64,000 bases of DNA from Blautia sp. OF03-15BH (lineage in GTDB: Bacteria; Bacillota; Clostridia; Lachnospirales; Lachnospiraceae). The translations under genes and the position numbers were made by a program. The stretch is taken from assembly GCF_003463065.1 (NCBI RefSeq), contig NZ_QSCM01000008.1, positions 62,001-126,000 of the forward strand. Direction: 5' to 3'. Of this stretch, positions 1 through 7,349 are shown piece after piece. The notes under the pieces are model-generated. The model saw only the letters and a list, made by a program, of their open reading frames with translations. It was not told the DNA's origin and made no database searches. Each line of letters starts with the position of its first letter. Positions within the stretch are counted from its first letter, which is position 1.

Positions 1-1
1 G

Positions 2-67
2 GCGATCCCTTACTATTTGTGGGGAAATCGAGGTCTGGGAGAGATGCGAGTGTGGATTCGAAGATAG
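2..67 (+). CDS. C-terminal end of a GH127-like glycosidase (partial)
   Basis: Only the last 21 codons and a TAG stop are inside the window. The frame reads AIPYYLWGNRGLGEMRVWIR followed by one more Arg. The pattern PYYxWxNRGxxEMxVW is the usual C-terminus of GH127/DUF1680 proteins, many of which are beta-L-arabinofuranosidases acting on plant arabinosides. The assignment rests on this short motif alone. The hairpin at 135-176 would end its transcript. Confidence 0.6.
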   Translation, partial: AIPYYLWGNRGLGEMRVWIRR

Positions 68-134
68 AATTCTGAGCGGCGTTCTTTCCGACTTTTGGTG
101 TAATGCAAGGGAAAACAGAATAAAAGAAAACAGC

Positions 135-176
135 GAAATCCCCGGGAGTCAGTCTCAACTGCTTCCCGGGGATTTC
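135..176 (+). terminator. 13-bp perfect inverted repeat, likely transcription terminator
   Basis: GAAATCCCCGGGA (135-147) is the exact reverse complement of 164-176, with a 16-nt loop. There is only a weak T-rich tail, so it may act in either direction. It sits about 70 bp after the stop of the GH127-like gene. Confidence 0.65.
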
Positions 177-609
177 TCTATGTTATCTGGCTCTGGCTTT
201 TCTGATAGAGCATGTAGCCGGTAGCTCCGGGAACTTTTTTCCATGAGATCCGCTGTTTCCATAAGAAGCTCCTTTTTGTTTTTCACATGGAAATATGCAC
301 TGCTTTCTTTTATCATTCATATCTTACAACAGGACGAAGAAAAAGAACAGAGGGAAGAAAGCAGATTTCCGCAGAAAAAAGCAAAGAAAAAAGCTGCAAA
401 AACAGTTCACATTTGCGAAAATACACAAATGAAATAAAAAGTGCAAAAAAACTAGCCAAAAGTACAAACTTGTGGTAGTATAGGTAACTGTAGCTGGTAA
501 ATACCAGAATGGCAGGGCAATGAAAGAAAGCAGTCAGGAAGCCCGGCATCGTGATAGTAATCCTGTGAAATACAGATTACTGTAGAAAGGATCATTAAGG
601 AGAATAATT
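177..609 (+). other. glmM upstream region and leader
   Basis: This 430-bp AT-rich stretch has no convincing gene. The small ORFs in it lack ribosome binding sites and look random. Near its end there are two small hairpins: CTGGTA/TACCAG just after 490, and 556-581 (AGTAAT with ATTACT, and CTGT with ACAG). A strong RBS (AAGGAG) precedes glmM. No glmS-ribozyme core was recognised here. Confidence 0.5.
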
Positions 610-1968
610 ATGGGAAAATATTTTGGAACAGACGGTTTCCGTGGGGAAGCCAATAAAACGTTAACTGCAGAGCACGCTTATAAGATCGGCCGTTTCCTGG
701 GCTGGTATTACGGAAGAAATAAAGAGGAAGGCGAGAAATGTAAGATCGTCATCGGAAAAGACACCCGCCTGTCCTCCTATATGTTTGAGTATGCTCTGGT
801 TTCCGGTCTGACAGCTTCCGGAGCAGAGGCTTATCTGCTTCATGTAACAACGACACCGTCCGTTTCCTATGTGGCAAGAACAGAGGATTTTGATTGCGGT
901 ATCATGATTTCTGCCAGCCACAATCCCTACTATGATAATGGAATCAAGCTGATCAACAGCAACGGTGAAAAAATGGATGAAGAGACCATTCTGAAGATTG
1001 AGGCTTATATCGATGGTCTTTCCGGTGAGATCCCGTTTGCTGTCAGAGATCAGATCGGACGCACCGTGGATTATGCGATGGGAAGAAACCGTTACATCGG
1101 TTATCTGATCTCTCTGGCTACCCGTTCCTATAAGAATAAAAGAGTCGGTCTGGACTGTGCAAACGGCAGTTCCTGGATGATCGCAAAGAGTGTATTTGAC
1201 GCACTGGGAGCCAAGACCTATGTGATCAACAATGAGCCGGACGGAACGAACATCAATACCAACTGTGGTTCTACGCATATCGAAGGACTGCAGAAGCTGG
1301 TAAAAGAAAAAGGCCTGGATGTAGGTTTTGCTTTTGACGGTGATGCAGACCGCTGCCTCTGTGTGGATGAGAACGGAAATGTGATCAACGGTGATATGAT
1401 TATCTATATCTACGGCTGCTATCTGAAAGAGCGCGGCAAACTGGCCGGAAACAAGGTTGTTACCACGGTAATGTCAAACTTTGGTCTTTACAAGGCACTG
1501 GATGATGCCGGAATCGAGTATGAGAAGACGGCAGTAGGCGATAAATACGTTTATGAAAATATGTCTGCCAACGGTTATCGTGTAGGTGGTGAGCAGTCCG
1601 GTCATATCATTTTCCGGAAATATGCAACAACAGGAGACGGGATCCTGACCGCGATCAAAATGATGGAGGTTATGCTGGAGAAGAAGAAAACGCTGGCTGA
1701 GCTGGCAGCTCCGGTACCGGTATATCCGCAGGTTCTGAAAAATATCCGGGTAACAGACAAGGCCGCTGCACAGAACGATCCGGATGTCCAGGCAGCAGTC
1801 AAAGCAGTCGGAGAAAAACTGGGAAGCGACGGCCGTATCCTGGTGCGTGAGAGCGGAACCGAGCCGCTGGTCCGTGTCATGGTGGAAGCCGGAGAAGAGG
1901 CACTTTGCGAAAAATATGTGGATGAGGTGATCGAGGTGATCGTGAAAAAGGGCTACCGGGAGGACTGA
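610..1968 (+). CDS. glmM: Phosphoglucosamine mutase
   Basis: Converts glucosamine-6-phosphate to glucosamine-1-phosphate in the cytoplasmic pathway to UDP-GlcNAc. The 452-residue protein has the normal family length and begins MGKYFGTDGFRG. The phosphoserine loop SASHNP places the catalytic serine at residue 103. The magnesium loop DGDADR is at 243-248 and the phosphate-binding RESGTEP loop is near residue 415. The ATG follows AAGGAG by 7 bases. The stop lies 3 bases before the glmS start, so the two genes that make glucosamine-6-phosphate and then use it are transcribed together and probably translationally coupled. Confidence 0.97.
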   Translation: MGKYFGTDGFRGEANKTLTAEHAYKIGRFLGWYYGRNKEEGEKCKIVIGKDTRLSSYMFEYALVSGLTASGAEAYLLHVTTTPSVSYVARTEDFDCGIMISASHNPYYDNGIKLINSNGEKMDEETILKIEAYIDGLSGEIPFAVRDQIGRTVDYAMGRNRYIGYLISLATRSYKNKRVGLDCANGSSWMIAKSVFDALGAKTYVINNEPDGTNINTNCGSTHIEGLQKLVKEKGLDVGFAFDGDADRCLCVDENGNVINGDMIIYIYGCYLKERGKLAGNKVVTTVMSNFGLYKALDDAGIEYEKTAVGDKYVYENMSANGYRVGGEQSGHIIFRKYATTGDGILTAIKMMEVMLEKKKTLAELAAPVPVYPQVLKNIRVTDKAAAQNDPDVQAAVKAVGEKLGSDGRILVRESGTEPLVRVMVEAGEEALCEKYVDEVIEVIVKKGYRED

Positions 1969-1971
1969 CGA

Positions 1972-3810
1972 ATGTGCGGAATTGTTGGATATACAGGAGC
2001 CTGGAATGCAGCACCGGTTCTTTTAAGCGGTCTTTCCAGACTGGAATACAGAGGCTATGATTCTGCCGGCATTGCCGTTTCCGATGTACGGGACGGCGAG
2101 AACCGGATCGAAGTTCTGAAGGCAAAGGGACGGCTTCAGGCGCTGAAAGAGATGACAGACAATGGAAATGCAGTAAACGGTACCTGCGGAATCGGTCACA
2201 CCCGCTGGGCAACCCACGGGGAGCCTTCCGTAGCCAATGCCCATCCTCATTGTTCGAGGGATAAAAGGATCGTTGTGGTGCATAATGGCATCATCGAAAA
2301 CTACAAGGAACTGAAGGAATATCTCCAGAAAAAAGGGTTTGAATTTCAGTCTCAGACTGATACGGAGGTGGTGGCGCATCTTCTGGATTACTATTATAAG
2401 GGAAATCCGCTGGAAGCCATTGCGCGGGTACTGAGCCGTATCCGTGGTTCCTATGCACTGGGAATCCTTTTTAAAGACCAGCCGGGAAAGATTTATGCGG
2501 TACGAAAAGACAGTCCGCTGATCATTGGTCGGTCGGAAAACGGAAATTTCATTGCTTCTGATGTACCGGCAATTCTGAAATATACAAAGAATGTCTGCTA
2601 TATTTCCGATATGGAGATCGCAGAGCTTACAAAAGATTCCATTACTTTCTACGATGTGGATCAGGAAGTACTGGAAAAAGAGTTTCAGACGGTGGAGTGG
2701 GATGCAAAATCCGCGGAAAAAGGCGGTTTTGAGCATTTCATGCTGAAGGAGATCTATGAGCAGCCCAAAGCTGTGGCAGATACCATCCATCCCAGGATCA
2801 AGGATGGCAGGATCGTGATCGAAGAACTGGGTCTTTCCGATGAGGATATCCGGAAGATCAGCCGGATCCAGATGGTGGCCTGTGGTTCTGCTTATCATGT
2901 GTGCGCAGCGGCAAAATATGTCCTGGAGGAGCTTTCCGGTATTCCGGTGGATATCGATCTGGCTTCGGAATTCCGCTATCGGAATCCGATCCTCTCTGAG
3001 AATACGCTGGTCGTGATCGTGAGTCAGTCCGGTGAGACGGCAGATTCTCTTGCAGCACTCCGGGAAGCAAAAAAACGTGGTTTTCCGGTGCTTGGCATTG
3101 TAAATGTAGTGGGAAGTTCCATTGCAAGAGAAGCGGACAGTGTCTTTTATACCTGGGCAGGACCGGAAATCTCCGTAGCGACCACCAAGGCTTACAGTAC
3201 GCAGCTGGCGGCTGTTTATCTTATTGGAATCCTTTTCGGAGAAGTGCGGGAATGTATCACCAGAGAAGAGGCGGATCATTATATAAAGGAGTTGTTAAAG
3301 CTTCCGGAAAAGATCCAGCGGATTCTGGATGAAAAAGAACGGATCCAGTGGCTGGCCAACAAATTTTCGCATACGAAAGATGTCTTTTTCATCGGACGGG
3401 GACTGGACTACGCCATTTCCATGGAAGGTTCCCTGAAACTGAAAGAGATCTCCTATATTCATTCCGAGGCTTATGCGGCAGGAGAACTGAAGCACGGGAC
3501 CATTTCACTGGTAGAAAATGGCGTTCTGGTGATCGGTGTGGCAACGCAGCAGGAGCTTTTTGAAAAAGAAATCAGCAACCTGGTAGAGGTTAAGAGCCGT
3601 GGAGCTTCTGTTCTGGGACTGACCGGTTACGGCAATTACTCCATGGAGGATATTGCGGACTTTACGATCTATGTTCCCCGGACGGAGAGTTGTTTTGCTA
3701 CCAGCCTGGCGGTGATTCCGCTGCAGCTTCTGGCTTATTATATTTCGGTTGCCAGAGGTCTTGATGTAGATAAACCGAGAAACCTTGCCAAAAGTGTGAC
3801 AGTAGAGTAA
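1972..3810 (+). CDS. glmS: Glutamine-fructose-6-phosphate aminotransferase
   Basis: Makes glucosamine-6-phosphate from fructose-6-phosphate and glutamine, the entry step to peptidoglycan amino sugars. The 612-residue protein starts MCGIVGYTG, so Cys2 is the N-terminal nucleophile of the glutaminase domain (residues 1 to about 240). Two SIS sugar-isomerase domains follow (about 290-420 and 460-595). The C-terminus PRNLAKSVTVE is the standard one. Its RBS (GGAGGA) lies within the end of glmM. There is no room for a glmS ribozyme directly ahead of this gene. Confidence 0.97.
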   Translation: MCGIVGYTGAWNAAPVLLSGLSRLEYRGYDSAGIAVSDVRDGENRIEVLKAKGRLQALKEMTDNGNAVNGTCGIGHTRWATHGEPSVANAHPHCSRDKRIVVVHNGIIENYKELKEYLQKKGFEFQSQTDTEVVAHLLDYYYKGNPLEAIARVLSRIRGSYALGILFKDQPGKIYAVRKDSPLIIGRSENGNFIASDVPAILKYTKNVCYISDMEIAELTKDSITFYDVDQEVLEKEFQTVEWDAKSAEKGGFEHFMLKEIYEQPKAVADTIHPRIKDGRIVIEELGLSDEDIRKISRIQMVACGSAYHVCAAAKYVLEELSGIPVDIDLASEFRYRNPILSENTLVVIVSQSGETADSLAALREAKKRGFPVLGIVNVVGSSIAREADSVFYTWAGPEISVATTKAYSTQLAAVYLIGILFGEVRECITREEADHYIKELLKLPEKIQRILDEKERIQWLANKFSHTKDVFFIGRGLDYAISMEGSLKLKEISYIHSEAYAAGELKHGTISLVENGVLVIGVATQQELFEKEISNLVEVKSRGASVLGLTGYGNYSMEDIADFTIYVPRTESCFATSLAVIPLQLLAYYISVARGLDVDKPRNLAKSVTVE

Positions 3811-3813
3811 ACT

Positions 3814-3841
3814 GAATGCAGATCGCGAATGTCCGCTTTAC
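3814..3841 (+). repeat. Dispersed repeat, short copy 1
   Basis: A 28-bp unit that matches 4723-4750 at 25 of 28 positions. Both contain GCGAATGTCCGCTTTAC. They flank the TetR gene as direct repeats and match part of the longer copy at 20666-20760. Confidence 0.75.
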
Positions 3842-3954
3842 GACAGATGGCAAACGGTTCAGAAGCTGTTGTGAAGGAAATGGACAGTTACGGAAAATGG
3901 ACCGGAGGTTTCCTGCATAAGAAAGCTTCCGGCAGAGAAAGGCGGATTCGATTT

Positions 3955-4539
3955 ATGCAGAACCTGACAAAGTACGCACTGGAAGATTCATTGAAAAAAC
4001 TGCTTCTGAAAAAGCCGCTGGATAAGATTACCATCAACGATCTGACCAGTGACTGCGGCATCAGCCGGATGGCTTTTTATTATCATTTCAAAGACATTTA
4101 TGACCTGGTGGAGTGGGCATGCATCGAGGATGCCGCCCGGGCACTTCAGGGGAAAAAAACGTACGCGACTTGGCAGGAAGGGATCCTTCAGATTTTTGAG
4201 GTGGTTCAGGAAAACAAACCGTTTATCTTGAATGTCTATCGCTGTGTGAGCCGGGAGCAGATCGAAAACTATCTTTTCAGCCTGACCTACGATCTCATTG
4301 CCGGTGTGGTGGAAGAACAGGCGGAAGGAATGGATGTCCAGAAGGAAGAAAGGGAGTTCATCGCTCATTTTTACAAGTACAGCTTTGTAGGTGTCATGCT
4401 GGACTGGATCCGTCGTGGAATGAAGGAGGAACCAAGAGAGCTGGCAGAAAAAATCTGTATCACCATGCATGGAAATATCATCCATTCCCTGGAAAATGCA
4501 GAGGCTGCGGCAAAGGGAGAACTGAAAATTTTTCAATAA
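3955..4539 (+). CDS. TetR/AcrR-family transcriptional regulator
   Basis: An N-terminal helix-turn-helix (about residues 2-60) contains KITINDLTSDCGISRMAFYYHF, split here as KITINDLTSDCG then ISRMAFYYHF. It is followed by KDIYDLVEW, as in DhaS-like TetR regulators. The C-terminal ligand domain is typical of that subgroup. The reading frame stays open back to 3829, but that start lies in the dispersed repeat and would add 42 residues unlike the family. ATG 3955 gives 194 residues, the usual length, although its RBS is weak. The gene sits between two repeat copies and next to oleate hydratase, so it may sense fatty acids and control that gene (inference). Confidence 0.85.
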   Translation: MQNLTKYALEDSLKKLLLKKPLDKITINDLTSDCGISRMAFYYHFKDIYDLVEWACIEDAARALQGKKTYATWQEGILQIFEVVQENKPFILNVYRCVSREQIENYLFSLTYDLIAGVVEEQAEGMDVQKEEREFIAHFYKYSFVGVMLDWIRRGMKEEPRELAEKICITMHGNIIHSLENAEAAAKGELKIFQ

Positions 4540-4543
4540 GAAA

Positions 4544-4577
4544 ACGGATCCATCGGAAACGGTGGGTCTGTTTTTTT
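4544..4577 (+). terminator. Rho-independent terminator of the TetR gene
   Basis: An 11-bp stem (4544-4554 with 4561-4571, some G-U pairs), 6-nt loop GGAAAC, then seven T. It begins 5 bases after the stop. Confidence 0.85.
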
Positions 4578-4650
4578 CGGGAAAAAACGGGGAATACTTT
4601 ACAAACGGGGCGGATTGTTAAAAAGTTTATCATTCTTCCGGCTTTGTTAA

Positions 4651-4679
4651 TTGAAGATGGGAAAAGACTGCGGTAGAAT
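4651..4679 (+). promoter_or_regulatory. Predicted promoter of oleate hydratase
   Basis: TTGAAG (4651-4656), 17-bp spacer, TAGAAT (4674-4679), followed by a leader of about 85 nt. The preceding AT-rich bases 4590-4650 (TTAAAAAGTTTA and TTGTTAATTGAA) could hold a TetR operator, but no clear long palindrome is visible. Confidence 0.5.
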
Positions 4680-4722
4680 ACGGTCAGAAACAAGAAAGCA
4701 AACACTTATCAAAACGAAGTTT

Positions 4723-4750
4723 GAACGCGGATTGCGAATGTCCGCTTTAC
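4723..4750 (+). repeat. Dispersed repeat, short copy 2
   Basis: Direct repeat of 3814-3841, lying in the leader of oleate hydratase just ahead of its RBS (AAAGGGG). Because it lies in the transcribed leader it may also influence translation. Confidence 0.75.
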
Positions 4751-4768
4751 TAGAAAGGGGATTTTACT

Positions 4769-6739
4769 ATGGCAAAGAAACATTCTTCTTTAGGACTGGC
4801 AGCTTTGGTGGCAGCAGGTGCAGGAGTAGCGGCACTGGCAACAAAGAATCGTCAGGAAAAAAGCGTGGAAAAGGCGGAAGTGAAGAAAACGACCAGTGAT
4901 TACCGCAATACGGAACGTGGCATGAATCAGAAGAACAGCAAGGGTATTTACTATACCAACGGAAACTACGAAGCTTTTGCCCGTCCGGAGAAACCGGAAG
5001 GCGTCGATGACAAGCATGCTTACCTGGTAGGAAGCGGTCTGGCCTCTCTGGCAGCTGCCTGCTTCCTGGTTCGTGACGGTCAGATGCCTGGCTCTCACAT
5101 CCATGTACTTGAGGCAATGGATGTTCCCGGCGGCGCCTGCGATGGTATTTTTGATCCGACCAGAGGTTATGTGATGCGTGGCGGCCGTGAAATGGAAAAC
5201 CATTTCGAGTGTCTGTGGGATCTTTTCAGAAGCATTCCTTCTCTGGAAAAACCGGGTGCTTCCGTACTGGATGAATTCTACTGGCTGAACAAACATGATC
5301 CCAACTATTCCCTTTGCCGTGCGACCGTAAAACGGGGAAAAGATGCTCATACAGATGGTAAATTCAATCTGAGCCAGAAGGGCTGCATGGAGATCATGAA
5401 ACTCTTCTTTACCAAAAACGAAGACCTGTACGATAAGACCATTGAAGATGTATTTGATGAGGAAGTCTTCGATTCCGCGTTCTGGCTGTACTGGCGGACC
5501 ATGTTTGCTTTTGAAAACTGGCACAGTGCTCTGGAGATGAAGCTTTACTTCCAGAGATTTATCCACCATATCGGCGGTCTTCCGGATTTCAGTGCTCTGA
5601 AATTTACCCGTTACAATCAGTACGAGTCCCTGATCCTTCCCATGGTGGAATATCTGAAGGATGCCGGCGTGGATTTCCAGTATAACACCGAAGTGACCAA
5701 TGTGATCTTTGAGATCTCTGACGGCAAAAAAGTTGCAAAAGCGATCGAGTGCAAGGTAAACGGTGTGGAGAAAGGGATCATCCTCACAGAAAACGATCTG
5801 GTATTCGTTACAAACGGAAGCTGTACCGAGGGCACGATTTACGGAGATCAGAATCATGCACCCAACGGTGATGCAGAGGTTCGTACCAGCGGCTGCTGGA
5901 GCCTGTGGAAGAATATCGCAAAACAGGATCCGTCCTTCGGTCATCCGGAAAAATTCTGCTCCGATGTGGCAAAGACCAACTGGGAGTCTGCAACCATTAC
6001 CACACTGGATGATAAGATCATTCCGTATATCACCAAGATCTGCAAACGTGATCCGAGAACCGGAAAGGTGGTTACCGGCGGTATCGTAAGCTGTCAGGAT
6101 TCCAAGTGGCTTTTAAGCTGGACCATCAACCGTCAGGGACAGTTCAAGGAACAGGATCCGGAGAAAGTCTGCGTATGGGTTTATGGCCTGTTCACCGATG
6201 TGCCTGGTGATTACATCAAGAAACCGATGAAAGACTGTACCGGTAAAGAGATCACCGAAGAGTGGCTGTATCATCTGGGAGTACCCGAAGAAGAGATCGA
6301 AGAGCTGGCTGAGCACAGCGCTGTCAGCGTACCGACCATGATGCCGTATATCACAGCCTTCTTCATGCCCCGTGCAAAGGGTGACCGCCCGGATGTCATT
6401 CCGGATGGCTGCAAGAACTTCGCTTTCCTCGGTCAGTTCGCAGAAACTCCGAGAGATACCATCTTCACGACAGAGTATTCTGTACGTACTGCAATGGAAG
6501 CCGTATATGGCCTGCTTGGTGTGGACAGAGGTGTTCCGGAAGTATGGGGAAGCGTTTATGATGTCCGTGATCTTCTGGATTCCAGCGTCAAACTCATGGA
6601 TGGCAAATCTCCGCTGGAGATCGAACTGCCCGGTCCGCTGAACCTCATCAAAAAACCGCTGTTGAAGGTCGTTAAAGGAACCATTATTGAAGATCTTTTA
6701 AAAGAACATGGGATCTTGAAAGATTATATGTTGAAATAA
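4769..6739 (+). CDS. ohyA: Oleate hydratase (MCRA family) with N-terminal hydrophobic extension
   Basis: Adds water to the cis-9 double bond of unsaturated fatty acids to give 10-hydroxy acids, probably as detoxification at the membrane surface. The FAD dinucleotide-binding motif is YLVGSGLASLAAA (85-97). The family signature RGGREMENHFECLWDLF spans about 138-154. At 656 residues it is about 60 longer than many homologues. The extra N-terminus has an alanine-rich hydrophobic run (residues 8-26, LGLAALVAAGAGVAALATK) followed by a charged linker. The part that aligns with ordinary hydratases starts near YYTNGNYEAFARPEKPEGVD (61-80). The RBS AAAGGGG supports ATG 4769. Confidence 0.95.
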   Translation: MAKKHSSLGLAALVAAGAGVAALATKNRQEKSVEKAEVKKTTSDYRNTERGMNQKNSKGIYYTNGNYEAFARPEKPEGVDDKHAYLVGSGLASLAAACFLVRDGQMPGSHIHVLEAMDVPGGACDGIFDPTRGYVMRGGREMENHFECLWDLFRSIPSLEKPGASVLDEFYWLNKHDPNYSLCRATVKRGKDAHTDGKFNLSQKGCMEIMKLFFTKNEDLYDKTIEDVFDEEVFDSAFWLYWRTMFAFENWHSALEMKLYFQRFIHHIGGLPDFSALKFTRYNQYESLILPMVEYLKDAGVDFQYNTEVTNVIFEISDGKKVAKAIECKVNGVEKGIILTENDLVFVTNGSCTEGTIYGDQNHAPNGDAEVRTSGCWSLWKNIAKQDPSFGHPEKFCSDVAKTNWESATITTLDDKIIPYITKICKRDPRTGKVVTGGIVSCQDSKWLLSWTINRQGQFKEQDPEKVCVWVYGLFTDVPGDYIKKPMKDCTGKEITEEWLYHLGVPEEEIEELAEHSAVSVPTMMPYITAFFMPRAKGDRPDVIPDGCKNFAFLGQFAETPRDTIFTTEYSVRTAMEAVYGLLGVDRGVPEVWGSVYDVRDLLDSSVKLMDGKSPLEIELPGPLNLIKKPLLKVVKGTIIEDLLKEHGILKDYMLK

Positions 6740-6745
6740 AGAATT

Positions 6746-6793
6746 GCAGGGGGGAAACCATCAGAGTTGCGCAAGTCCTGGTTTCCCCCCTGC
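6746..6793 (+). terminator. 15-bp perfect inverted repeat after oleate hydratase
   Basis: GCAGGGGGGAAACCA (6746-6760) is exactly complementary to 6779-6793. It begins 6 bases after the ohyA stop. There is no T tract, so termination strength is uncertain. Confidence 0.65.
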
Positions 6794-6822
6794 ACCCCTC
6801 TTCCAGGGCACGCTAGAACATA

Positions 6823-7046
6823 GGGAGCTTACGTCAGACTGCTGCATAGCGATGATATGGTGGTTTGTGCTTCATAGTGAGAAGATGAACGCAGAATAAG
6901 CATTTACCCGCTTCAAGTGCGCGGAGCGACTGCGTTCATGAGCAGGTAGCAAAGCGGGCTGCAAATATTTGCTTTGCTTACTTGGTTTCAATATGAGACA
7001 CGAAATACCATATGATCTCTGCGTAGCAGTCTGACGTAAGCCCCCC
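6823..7046. repeat. Long imperfect foldback element
   Basis: The left arm starting GAGCTTACGTCAGACTGCT (from 6825) pairs imperfectly over about 60 bp with a right arm ending near 7046 (AGCAGTCTGACGTAAGC). The centre (6910-6977) holds a copy of the dispersed repeat seen at 20666 and 22579. There is no coding frame. It looks like a MITE-like or repeat-in-hairpin element, or a large structured RNA. Confidence 0.7.
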
Positions 7047-7081
7047 TATTTTCTAAGCGGGCCCGTTGGGAGGAGTGCAGA

Positions 7082-7117
7082 GGAGGGCGGCGGGCTCGCG
7101 ACTTTGAGCCGCCCTCC
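7082..7117 (+). terminator. GC-rich hairpin, possible terminator
   Basis: GGAGGGCGGC (7082-7091) pairs perfectly with GCCGCCCTCC (7108-7117), followed by TTTGCATAATTT. It may insulate the next promoter from readthrough. Confidence 0.5.
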
Positions 7118-7158
7118 TTTGCATAATTTCCTCCGCTTTCTCATAAAGCGTTTCCCAT

Positions 7159-7187
7159 TTGACGTCCCGGAAAAAATATCATATAAT
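7159..7187 (+). promoter_or_regulatory. Strong predicted sigma-A promoter
   Basis: TTGACG (7159-7164), 17-bp spacer and perfect TATAAT (7182-7187). It drives the secreted-protein gene at 7350 with a leader of about 155 nt. Confidence 0.8.
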
Positions 7188-7231
7188 CAAACCGCATCTG
7201 AAATCATTTTTAACGTTGTTGTATCGACAGC

Positions 7232-7322
7232 GTAACTGTTCAGTACCTTCACGTGCAACCTTCGGGATTTTGACATATTCATGCCCAAACACCTCGCGGG
7301 ACAGTGGTGCCTGAATAGTTAC
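7232..7322 (+). promoter_or_regulatory. Structured leader with long-range pairing
   Basis: GTAACTGTTCAGTACC (7232-7247) is nearly complementary to GGTGCCTGAATAGTTAC (7306-7322). The closing stem would enclose about 58 nt of leader. It ends 28 nt before the start codon. The class is unknown. Confidence 0.45.
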
Positions 7323-7349
7323 CAGCCAACATCAGAAACGGAGTTTTAT

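Noticed and set aside
243..478. Small ORFs upstream of glmM
   Set aside because: No RBS, biased Lys/Glu composition from poly-purine DNA, and overlapping one another.
2023..3279. 418-codon minus-strand ORF opposite glmS
   Set aside because: It is a shadow of a certain gene on the other strand, with no RBS and low-complexity His/Cys-rich translation. The same applies to minus-strand frames opposite dnaE, fhs and the SH3/hydrolase repeat.
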